This document shows, in pieces, positions 1 to 6,600 of a stretch of 7,563 nucleotides of DNA. This DNA is from Lachnospira sp. UBA5912 (GTDB taxonomy: Bacteria > Bacillota > Clostridia > Lachnospirales > Lachnospiraceae). Each line of letters begins with the position of its first letter. Position 1 is the first letter of the stretch. The position numbers and the translations under genes were made by a program. The stretch spans positions 267 to 7,829 of the forward strand of contig DJDY01000174.1 of NCBI GenBank assembly GCA_002435585.1, written 5' to 3'. Below the pieces are notes generated by a model. It did not search any database. It was not told where the DNA came from and saw only the letters and a list, made by a program, of their open reading frames with translations.

Positions 1-382
1 GCTTGAACTTTCCGGCAAGCTTTGCCGTAGTCGTTGTCTTACCGGCACCCTGAAGACCTGCCATCATAATAACAGTAATCTCATTACCAGACTTTAACTT
101 TATCTCAGTAGTTTCCGAACCCATAAGAGATATCATTTCTTCGTTAACAATCTTGATAACCATCTGACCAGGTGTAAGACTTGACATAACATCCTGTCCG
201 ATAGCACGTTCCTCTACTGACTTGATAAAGTTCTTAACAACTTTAAAGTTAACATCTGCTTCAAGTAATGCCATCTTAACTTCCTTAAGTGCTGCCTTAA
301 CATCAGCTTCAGAAAGACGACCTTTACCTCGAAGATTCTTAAATATATTCTGAAGTTTATCTGAAAGACTGTCAAATGCCAT
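1..382 (-). CDS. ffh: Signal recognition particle GTPase Ffh (SRP54), N-terminal part only
   Basis: Ffh is the protein subunit of the signal recognition particle. With SRP RNA it binds signal sequences emerging from the ribosome, then docks with FtsY through matched GTPase domains to deliver the ribosome to the membrane translocase. The first 127 residues are in the window and the rest runs off the left edge. Visible are the helical N domain (about residues 1-88, beginning MAFDSLSDKLQNIFKNLRG, with the ALLEADVN motif near 38-45) and the start of the G domain, with the P-loop GLQGAGKTTTTAKL at about 109-122. The M domain (signal sequence and RNA binding) lies outside. The ATG at 380-382 is preceded by a strong GGAGGTC ribosome binding site at 387-393. 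The gene follows ylxM after only 20 bases, so the two are almost certainly co-transcribed from the promoter at 794-822. Identity is secure; only the truncation by the window edge limits the call. Confidence 0.97.
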   Translation of the reverse strand, partial: MAFDSLSDKLQNIFKNLRGKGRLSEADVKAALKEVKMALLEADVNFKVVKNFIKSVEERAIGQDVMSSLTPGQMVIKIVNEEMISLMGSETTEIKLKSGNEITVIMMAGLQGAGKTTTTAKLAGKFK

Positions 383-402
383 AAATGACCTCCAATGTAT
401 GA

Positions 403-747
403 TTAATAATCTTCGATAATTTCTTTAGATAGTTTCTTAATCTCGTGAATGTAACTCATATCTTCATCCTTGATATAAGCATCAACAAGCTCGTCTATCC
501 TTGTAATCTTAGCTTTCGTATCCATAAACTTTTCAACAAGATGAAGCTTCGATTCATATCCTTCAAGTGTGTTCGATACTCTTTTTATAAGATCATGAAC
601 CCCCTGTCTTGATATTCCATATTCATCTGCTATTTCACTTAAGGATAAATCGTTGAACACGGCATCCTCATAAACACCTCTCTGATGTTCATTAAGCAGC
701 TCCCCATAAAAATCATATAACAATGTCTGTTCTACAATACGTTCCAC
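403..747 (-). CDS. ylxM: YlxM family (UPF0122) helix-turn-helix protein, SRP-associated
   Basis: A 114-residue protein of the YlxM/UPF0122 family, the small sigma-factor-region-4-like protein usually encoded directly before ffh in Firmicutes. Family knowledge: it has been implicated in modulating the SRP (Ffh and its RNA) rather than acting as a true sigma factor; its exact role is not settled. The sequence shows the family N-terminus ([18 protein letters not shown]), a helix-turn-helix at about residues 36-56 ([21 protein letters not shown]) and a charged helical C-terminus. The length is normal for the family. The start is a GTG at 745-747, preceded by AAGG (minus strand, about 753-757) at ordinary spacing; no ATG start gives the family N-terminus. 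It has its own promoter at 794-822 and is followed 20 bases later by ffh, which supports a role in SRP function. No frameshift or missing region is apparent. Confidence 0.93.
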   Translation of the reverse strand: MERIVEQTLLYDFYGELLNEHQRGVYEDAVFNDLSLSEIADEYGISRQGVHDLIKRVSNTLEGYESKLHLVEKFMDTKAKITRIDELVDAYIKDEDMSYIHEIKKLSKEIIEDY

Positions 748-793
748 AATGCACCTTAACTTTCCAGTTCATAAATATTCTTAAGACTTGAGT

Positions 794-822
794 ATAATAT
801 CATGGTATAAAAAAAGTGTCAA
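794..822 (-). promoter_or_regulatory. Near-consensus sigma-A promoter for ylxM-ffh
   Basis: Read on the minus strand, TTGACA (822-817) is a perfect -35 box, followed by a 17-base spacer and TATTAT (799-794), a 5/6 match to the -10 box. Transcription would start near 787, leaving a 5' leader of about 40 bases before the ylxM GTG. The -35 box lies inside the 3' arm of the terminator hairpin that closes the upstream ilvA unit, so the two signals share DNA. The match and spacing are among the best possible for a vegetative promoter, which suggests ylxM-ffh is strongly expressed independently of ilvA. Confidence 0.8.
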
Positions 823-842
823 GTACTTTTACTTGACACTTT
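809..842 (-). terminator. Rho-independent terminator after ilvA
   Basis: Plus-strand bases 813-825 and 830-842 are perfect inverted repeats (core AAGTGTCAAGTA / TACTTGACACTT, 13 bp) around a 4-base loop. On the minus strand the hairpin runs into a tract of seven T (815-809), three of which also pair in the stem. This is the layout of an intrinsic terminator for transcription arriving from ilvA. On the plus strand the hairpin is followed by TCAAAAAC, so it would not terminate in that direction. The stem is only moderately GC-rich but is long and perfect. Confidence 0.8.
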
Positions 843-857
843 CAAAAACTTTCAAAA
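838..857. repeat. Short tandem duplication, 10 bases x2
   Basis: The unit ACTTTCAAAA occurs twice head to tail (838-847 and 848-857) at the foot of the terminator stem. It looks like replication slippage and has no visible function. It partly overlaps the terminator 5' arm as read on the minus strand. Confidence 0.7.
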
Positions 858-897
858 AAATCACTTTGCTGATGTTAAAAGCCATGCAAAAAGAGTA

Positions 898-982
898 TGT
901 TGCAATAAGAAAAATCACACCATATATAGATATAAAAATTACAGCTAATCTATATGTTGCATAAATAATTCTTAATGCAACA
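898..982 (-). repeat. Inverted-repeat element, copy A, in the ilvA 3' untranslated region
   Basis: An 85-bp AT-rich segment begins 16 bases beyond the ilvA stop. Its ends are near-perfect inverted repeats: TGTTGCAATAAGAA at 898-911 against the complement of TTCTTAATGCAACA at 969-982, with 13 of 14 positions pairing. It shares GCAATAAGAAAAA (902-914) and ATAAATAATTCTTAA (961-975) with copy B upstream of ilvA, in the same order and orientation and at nearly the same distance (59 versus 54 bases between block starts). An internal ATGCAACA partner (complement of 955-962) gives an alternative local hairpin with 975-982. There is no clear target-site duplication and no coding capacity. It could be a small MITE-like repeat or a structured RNA element. 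Confidence 0.55.
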
Positions 983-997
983 GCTTCTTATATTTAC

Positions 998-2215
998 TTA
1001 GATATTAACCTTAACTAATCTAGGTCTTAATCCATTCTTTTCAAGCTCAGATACAATCTGGTCTTTATGTTCATGTCCAAATGCTTCAATAGTAATTCTT
1101 AACTCAACAGTAGCCTTTCTGTTGATACTTACAAACTGGTTGTGATCAAGCTTGATTACGTTACCATTGGCATCTGCTATTATCTTTGCAACCTTTACAA
1201 GTTCGCCTGGCTTATCTGGAAGAAGTACAGATACTGTAAAGATTCTGCTTCTTTGTACGAGACCCTGCTGCACTACAGATGACATAGTTATGACATCCAT
1301 ATTACCACCTGAAAGAATAGATACAATCTTCTTATCCTTTACCTTAAGCTGCTTTAATGCTGCAACTGTAAGAAGACCTGAGTTTTCAACTATCATCTTG
1401 TGGTTCTCAACCATATCAAGGAATGATACAATCAAATCTTCATCAGGAACTGTAATTATATCGTCAAGATTCTTCTGAAGATATGGGAATAACTTACTTC
1501 CTGGTGTCTTAACTGCTGTACCATCTGCTATTGTGCTTACTGTTGGAAGTGTTGTTACCTTTCCAGCCTTTATAGAAGCCTGAAGGCAGTTAGCACCTGC
1601 TGGTTCAACACCGATAACCTTGATATTAGGATTAAGAAGCTTGGCAAGTGTAGATACACCTGTGGCAAGTCCGCCACCACCTACTGGTACAAGTATGTAA
1701 TCAACTGTTGGAAGTTCCTTTATAATCTCCATAGCGATAGAACCCTGACCTGTTGCTACATCAAGGTCATCAAAAGGATGTACGAATGTAAGTCCTTTTT
1801 CTTCTGCTAACTTAAGCGCATACTCACATGCTTCATCATAAACATCACCATGTAATACTACTTCTGCACCGTAACCTTTTGTTCTGTTTACCTTTATAAG
1901 TGGTGTTGTTGTTGGCATAACTACTGTTGCCTTAACGCCATACTTCTTAGCTGCAAATGCAACACCCTGTGCGTGATTACCTGCAGAAGCTGTTATAAGT
2001 CCCTTCTTACGGGCTTCTTCTGACATAGTACTTATCTTATAATATGCTCCACGTACTTTGTAAGCACCTGTGTACTGCATATTCTCAGGCTTTAAGTATA
2101 CTTTGTTGCCTGTCTGGTTACTAAAATATTCGCTGTATACAAGGTTAGTTGGAAGTGTTGCCTCCTTAACCTTTTCAGCAGCTTCTTCGAATTTCTTAAG
2201 TGTTAATTCTTCCAT
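998..2215 (-). CDS. ilvA: Threonine ammonia-lyase with C-terminal ACT domain (ilvA type)
   Basis: A pyridoxal-phosphate enzyme of fold type II that deaminates L-threonine to 2-oxobutanoate and ammonia, the entry step to isoleucine or a route of threonine catabolism. From the chosen start it has 405 residues. Seen in order: the PLP lysine in TGAYKVRGA (about K54), substrate loop SAGNHAQG (77-84), phosphate-binding loop VGGGGLATG (about 178-186), SGGN (about 302-305), then an ACT-like regulatory domain from about 325 to the end (IFTVSVLLPDKPGELVKVAK). The single ACT domain and this length match the medium-length threonine ammonia-lyase class; whether it serves synthesis or catabolism cannot be decided here. 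The ATG at 2213-2215 is preferred because MEELTLKKFEEAA begins the family-like sequence. The upstream in-frame ATGs at 2260 and 2251 would add a hydrophobic stretch encoded inside repeat copy B. No start has a good Shine-Dalgarno sequence. The gene interrupts the ftsY-ylxM order and ends before a strong terminator. Confidence 0.93.
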   Translation of the reverse strand: MEELTLKKFEEAAEKVKEATLPTNLVYSEYFSNQTGNKVYLKPENMQYTGAYKVRGAYYKISTMSEEARKKGLITASAGNHAQGVAFAAKKYGVKATVVMPTTTPLIKVNRTKGYGAEVVLHGDVYDEACEYALKLAEEKGLTFVHPFDDLDVATGQGSIAMEIIKELPTVDYILVPVGGGGLATGVSTLAKLLNPNIKVIGVEPAGANCLQASIKAGKVTTLPTVSTIADGTAVKTPGSKLFPYLQKNLDDIITVPDEDLIVSFLDMVENHKMIVENSGLLTVAALKQLKVKDKKIVSILSGGNMDVITMSSVVQQGLVQRSRIFTVSVLLPDKPGELVKVAKIIADANGNVIKLDHNQFVSINRKATVELRITIEAFGHEHKDQIVSELEKNGLRPRLVKVNI

Positions 2216-2229
2216 GTTACTTATACAGC

Positions 2230-2312
2230 ACTGCCGCAATAAGAAAAACATAATATACATTACTTAAATCAAGTATTAATTATATATCAATAAATAATTC
2301 TTAACGAGCAGT
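2230..2312 (-). repeat. Inverted-repeat element, copy B, in the ilvA leader
   Basis: A diverged second copy of the 898-982 element lies directly before the ilvA start. It shares the 13-base block GCAATAAGAAAAA (2236-2248) and the 15-base block ATAAATAATTCTTAA (2290-2304). As minus-strand RNA, ACTGC (2312-2308) pairs with GCAGT (2234-2230), CG (2306-2305) with CG (2236-2235), and TAAGAA (2303-2298) with TTCTTA (2245-2240), separated by a small bulge and internal loop. The outer stem differs in sequence from copy A yet still pairs. The 3' arm ends 14 bases before the ATG, so the structure could affect ilvA translation. Function is unknown. Confidence 0.5.
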
Positions 2313-2353
2313 CCTTTCCTTTCCCTAATTTCTAATATAACTGTAATTGATTT

Positions 2354-2382
2354 ATAATATGATTATCATTAGTTAATGATAA
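2354..2382 (-). promoter_or_regulatory. Candidate ilvA promoter
   Basis: On the minus strand TTATCA (2382-2377, 4/6 match to the -35 box) is followed by 17 bases and TATTAT (2359-2354, 5/6 match to the -10 box). Transcription would begin near 2347 with a leader of about 130 bases including copy B. An alternative just upstream is TTGTAA with a 17-base spacer and TATCAT, where the -10 falls inside the palindrome. AT-rich DNA produces such matches easily, so only one of these, or neither, may be real. Confidence 0.35.
2363..2382. promoter_or_regulatory. Perfect 9+9 palindrome, possible operator
   Basis: TTATCATTA and TAATGATAA flank a 2-base centre, giving a 20-base dyad that overlaps both candidate ilvA promoters, which is where a repressor site would sit. 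The minus strand around it reads AATGATAATCAT, 12 bases that also occur in the classical Fur-box consensus. This resemblance is easy to obtain in AT-rich DNA and threonine ammonia-lyase has no obvious iron connection, so the binding protein is unknown. Confidence 0.35.
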
Positions 2383-2383
2383 C

Positions 2384-2421
2384 ATTGGTGATTATTTGTT
2401 ACAATAAATAATACAACCAAT
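2384..2421. other. Imperfect AT-rich hairpin
   Basis: Nested inverted repeats pair ATTGG (2384-2388) with CCAAT (2417-2421) and ATTATTT (2391-2397) with AAATAAT (2406-2412) around an 8-base loop. The stem is weak and is not followed by a T-run on the minus strand, so it is not a convincing ftsY terminator. It may be no more than AT-rich background. Confidence 0.25.
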
Positions 2422-2495
2422 TATTATTATAATAAATCACCGCTGCATATCATATATATTATTCCTATTATCGTAATCATTCAAGTTATTTTTTT

Positions 2496-2525
2496 CAATC
2501 GGATAAAATACAATCAGATAAAATA
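2496..2525. repeat. 15-base tandem duplication after ftsY
   Basis: CAATCGGATAAAATA (2496-2510) is followed immediately by CAATCAGATAAAATA (2511-2525), identical at 14 of 15 positions. A third, degenerate AGATA-type stretch follows. It lies 15 bases beyond the ftsY stop and looks like a slippage duplication that has since gained one substitution. Confidence 0.75.
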
Positions 2526-2539
2526 AGATATAAAGTAGT

Positions 2540-3475
2540 TTATTCTTCTTCATCTTCATCCTTTTTAACGTCAAACAATGCATTAACAAATGTATCTGAG
2601 TCAAACTTCTGTAAGTCTTCAACCGTCTCACCAACGCCGACATACTTGACTGGTATTCCGAACTCAGCCTGAATAGCAACTGCAATACCACCCTTGGCTG
2701 TTCCATCCATCTTAGTAAGAATAATACCAGTAATATCAGTTACATCATTGAATTCCCTTAACTGTGAAAGTGCATTCTGGCCTGTTGTTGCATCTAGTAC
2801 TATAAGGTTTTCTCTGTACGCATCTGGATATTCCCTTTCAATAACACGGTCAATTTTTCTTAATTCTTCCATAAGATTCTTTTTGTTCTGAAGTCTTCCT
2901 GCTGTATCACATAACAACACGTCCGCATGCCTTGCCTTTGCTGCAGCTATTGAATCATATATTACTGCAGCAGGGTCTGAACCTTCGCTCTGTGCAATAA
3001 TATCCACGCCAACCCTGTTAGACCATTCTGTAAGCTGTTCTATAGCAGCAGCTCTGAATGTATCAGCAGCAGCCATAATAACCTTCTTATTCTGTGCCTT
3101 TAAATGTCCGGCAAGCTTACCTACAGATGTAGTTTTACCTACACCATTAACTCCTATAAGCATAACAATTGACTTCTTGTTTTCAAAATCATATGCATTA
3201 GGTCCAAGATCCATTTTCTCACGGATTGTATCAATAAGCAGCTGTTTACAATCCTTGGGATCCTTAATCTTATTCTCCTTAACCTTTACTTTAAGTTCCT
3301 CTATAATCTCATCCGTTGCTCTTACACCGATATCGCCCATAATAAGTGTTTCTTCAAGTTCTTCATAGAAATCATCATCTATTGAAGAAAATCCACTAAA
3401 TATATTATCAATGCCTGACACGATATTATCACGTGTCTTTGTAAGGCCCTCTTTTAATTTACTAAAAAGTCCCAT
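2540..3475 (-). CDS. ftsY: Signal recognition particle receptor FtsY
   Basis: FtsY is the membrane-associated SRP receptor GTPase. It pairs with Ffh, and reciprocal GTP hydrolysis releases the ribosome to the Sec translocase. The 311-residue protein has an N domain (about 1-95) opening with MGLFSKLKEGLTKTRDNI, an amphipathic lead-in. The SRP-type G domain follows, with G1 GVNGVGKTT (108-116), DTFRAAA (138-144), G3 DTAGR (190-194), TKMDG (254-258), GVGE (280-283) and DLQKF (288-292). There is no long acidic A domain before the N domain, as is normal for many Gram-positive FtsY proteins; the protein instead ends in a short acidic tail, DEDEEE. A strong AGGAGGC site at 3481-3487 fixes the ATG at 3473-3475. 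It follows smc after 158 bases with no clear terminator between, so read-through from smc is likely. Confidence 0.97.
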   Translation of the reverse strand: MGLFSKLKEGLTKTRDNIVSGIDNIFSGFSSIDDDFYEELEETLIMGDIGVRATDEIIEELKVKVKENKIKDPKDCKQLLIDTIREKMDLGPNAYDFENKKSIVMLIGVNGVGKTTSVGKLAGHLKAQNKKVIMAAADTFRAAAIEQLTEWSNRVGVDIIAQSEGSDPAAVIYDSIAAAKARHADVLLCDTAGRLQNKKNLMEELRKIDRVIEREYPDAYRENLIVLDATTGQNALSQLREFNDVTDITGIILTKMDGTAKGGIAVAIQAEFGIPVKYVGVGETVEDLQKFDSDTFVNALFDVKKDEDEEE

Positions 3476-3604
3476 ATATAGCCTCCTTTTTTAATTACTG
3501 CATATATCAATATCAGAATTGTATCAAATTACATCATTTTGCTTTCTTATGTTAAATAAATGTTCTATCTTACTTAACTTTGATGCCTGTTGATTGTTTT
3601 GTGT

Positions 3605-3628
3605 TGCGTATTTCCGCAATCCTACGCA
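3605..3628. other. Small hairpin just after smc
   Basis: TGCGTA (3605-3610) and TACGCA (3623-3628) form a 6-bp inverted repeat with a 12-base loop, close to the smc stop. An alternative inner pairing, TTGCG with CGCAA, uses overlapping bases. Read on the minus strand it is followed by AACACAAAAC, not by a T-run, so I do not call it a terminator. The rest of the smc-ftsY gap shows only the ftsY ribosome binding site. Confidence 0.3.
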
Positions 3629-3633
3629 TTATA

Positions 3634-6600
3634 TTATTCTTTCTTCTTATCATTAAGATCATTCTCTATAAGATCAACTGATACAAGTGTAGATACACCC
3701 TTTTCCTGCATGGTTATACCATATAATCTGTCAGCGGCCGACATTGTACCACGTCTGTGTGTGATAACAATAAACTGTGTATGCTTTGTAAGCTTGTGAA
3801 GATAGTTCGCATATCTGCCTACATTGGAATCGTCCAGCGCAGCCTCTATTTCATCAAGAAGACAGAATGGTGATGGCTTAAGGTTCTGTATTGCAAAAAG
3901 AAGCGCTATAGCAGTAAGTGCTTTTTCACCACCAGACAACTGCATCATATTCTGAAGTTTCTTTCCTGGTGGCTGTGATATTATAAGAATTCCTGCTTCA
4001 AGAATATCTTCTCCTTCAACAAGTTCGATAGTTCCACGACCACCTCCGAAAAGTTCCTTAAACACCTTATCAAATTCAACCTTTATTTCTTCAAACTTGG
4101 CAGTAAACTGTGTCCTCATGCCCTCATCGAGTTCAGCAATAACCTTCATAAGCGATTCTTCTGCCTCAATCATATCATCATGTTGTGTTTTCATGAACTC
4201 ATATCTTTCGCTTACTGACTTATACTCCTCAATAGCGTTTACATTGACATCACCAAGCTTCTTAATAGATGCCTTCAATATATTAATCTGTTTTCTTATA
4301 TCATTGATATTAGTAAGCTCATCGCTCCTTAGTTCAAGAGCATAGCTGTATGTAAGCTCATATTCATTCCACATATAATCAACAAGTGAATCGTAAGTTT
4401 CCTCTAACTTATCATATTGATTATGAAGTCTCATGCTTTCCTTTTCAAGAAGCATTATTTTTTCATTAAGCTCTTCTCTCTTCTTAAAGAATTCTTTATG
4501 GCTTGCATTTACCTTTTCCTTAGCAGCTTTTAATTCATCCAGTTTCGTATTTATATCAGCTATTTTATTACCAGCAGCTTCTATAGAATTCTTAACAGAT
4601 TCAATTTCTTCTTTCTTAGAAGATACCATAACGGCTGTTTCGCCAATTTTTTCTTCTATAGATATTTTTTCTTCTTCAAGATTCTTGAGCTCATTAGAAA
4701 GTCTGTCTATATTTTCATTAATAAATGCAGCTTTCTGTTCTATAGATGAATGAGATATCTTAAGATTCTCTATCTTAAGTGCTATTGAAGCTTCCTCTGT
4801 CTTTTTAGCCTCAAGTGTTTTTCCAAGATTTTCTATTTCCTTTCTTGCAGCTTCATTTTCATTATCAAGCTGATTAAGGCTTCCACTCACCTGATTCTTG
4901 CTTTCATTTATCTTGACTATTTCAGAATCAATAGCTGCCTGTTCTTTAATGTCATCTCCATATGAGGCGATTATCTCCGATAACTTCACATGTGCCTGCT
5001 TAAGATTAACATCTATAGTATTTTTCCTTATATGAGTTTCTCGCTGAAGTTTATTGTAAGAATCTAGTGACTCACGGTATTTTGCGACCTGGTTTCTTAA
5101 ATCTGCAATAGCCACCTTTTCCTCAGTTATCTGTCTGCTCGTATCAGATACTGCCTGTTTTAATTCTTCTATTTCTCTTCTACGTCCAAGAAGGTTACTT
5201 GAGTTTCTGAATGCACCACCAGTCATAGAACCACCAGGATTAAGCTGTTCACCTTCAAGTGTTACAATTCTTAATGTATACTTATATTTTCTTGCAATAA
5301 GAAGCGCATTGTCGATGTTATCGACAACAAGAATTCTTCCAAGAAGATACTTTGCAAGACTTTCATACTCGAAAGATACACGTACAAGATTGCTTGCAAC
5401 ACCAATAACGCCTTTTTCCTTTATACACGCTTCATTTTCGAGAGTATTTCTTGCATGAATAGCGTTTAGCGGTAAAAATGTAGCACGTCCAAGCTTATTC
5501 TGTTTCAGATATCCTATCAGTTCCTTTGCTGTAGATTCCTTATCTGTAACAATATTCTGAATTGTACCTCCAAGAGCTGTTTCAATAGCTGTTTCATATT
5601 GCTTCTCAACCTTTACAATATCAGCAATAACACCAAGAATTCCAGGATTACTGTCCTTTAATTCCATTATTTTCCTTATACTATTTCCATAACCATCATA
5701 TCTTTCTGTTATGTTAACTAAAGATTCCAGGCGTGACTTTTCCCTGTGATAATTCTGTGTAAGCTTGTCAAGTTCTCCATTTTTCTGTGCTATCTCTGAC
5801 TTTAACCGTGTTATTGATATGTTACTTTCCTCAATTGAACTGTTGATATCATCCAGCTGTTTTACTGTGTTATCAAGGTCTGTTTCAAGCGACTTAATCA
5901 CCTGATTCTGTGCTGTTTCATCACTTTTCCCCTTAATAATATGACTTGTGAGCTCCGACTTCTTAATCTCTAACTGTTCAAGCATAGTAACAAACTTCTG
6001 GTTCTCAGCTTTTATAGTTGACTGCTCTGTAAGATTATCATATATACTGTTCTGTCTGTTATCAATCTGCCCAGATAATCCTTCTATTTCATCATTAATA
6101 GCTTTAGACGTTTCATTAATAGCCGATAACTTATTGTTATAGTCAGAAAGTTCTTTATTAAGACTCTCATATTGCTTTTTTAATTCATTAACTGAATCCT
6201 GTTTATCCTGCCTGCCCTTTTCTATATCAAGCAGCCTTTCAGAATGAAGCTGCTTATTAGCTGTAAATGTTTTAATCTGTTCAGTGAACACATTAATCTC
6301 GCCTTGGAATTTCTGCTTGTCTAATTCAAGTGCTGATACAGACTGGCTGTTTTCATCTATCTGGTTATTAATAGCATTAAGCTGGCTTTCTGCTTCTTCA
6401 TATTCCGACTTAGTATTATCATATTCTGACTTAGAGTTTTCTAAATCATCGTCAACTATCTTAATCTTACTATCTAGTTCCGATGTCTCTTTTCTTATTC
6501 TGTCAGTTTCAAGCAAAAATGCATTAACATCATACTTTTTTAAATCCGTTTTATAATTAATATATTCTTTAGCCTTCTCTGACTGGAGTTTTAATGGTCC

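Larger units (their letters stand above)
2216..2539. other. 324-base non-coding region between ftsY and ilvA
   Basis: This very AT-rich gap contains no gene I can support. Going from ftsY toward ilvA it holds a 15-base tandem repeat (2496-2525), an imperfect AT-rich hairpin (2384-2421), a perfect palindrome overlapping a candidate promoter (2354-2382), a purine-rich GGGAAAGGAAAGGA tract on the minus strand (about 2313-2326) and inverted-repeat copy B (2230-2312). I see no GC-rich hairpin with a T-run that would terminate ftsY, so ftsY transcripts may run on into this region. No T-box signature sequence is present, although T-boxes are common before amino acid genes in Firmicutes. Confidence 0.7.

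Noticed and set aside
833..861. A second TTGACA, on the plus strand, in the terminator stem
   Set aside because: It is the mirror image created by the palindrome; the bases 17 positions on (AAAAAT) are a poor -10 and no plus-strand gene follows.
898..982. Insertion sequence or active transposon remnant
   Set aside because: There are inverted ends, but no target-site duplication and no transposase fragment, so only a repeat element is reported.
1152..1478. A 108-codon plus-strand frame opposite ilvA
   Set aside because: It is antisense to the conserved C-terminal half of a clear enzyme gene and has no supporting start signal.
2216..2260. Extension of ilvA to the upstream ATG at 2260
   Set aside because: The added 15 residues (hydrophobic and cysteine-containing) are encoded inside the inverted-repeat element and do not resemble the enzyme family; kept as an alternative only.
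2216..2539. T-box riboswitch before ilvA
   Set aside because: No T-box consensus sequence and no GC-rich terminator/antiterminator pair is present.
2437..2706. An 89-codon minus-strand frame overlapping the end of ftsY
   Set aside because: It lies mostly out of frame within the ftsY 3' end and AT-rich spacer, has no ribosome binding site and no family-like sequence.
4097..6556. Several plus-strand open frames of 64-106 codons opposite smc
   Set aside because: They are serine/leucine-rich antisense shadows of the smc coiled coil, without ribosome binding sites or recognisable domains.
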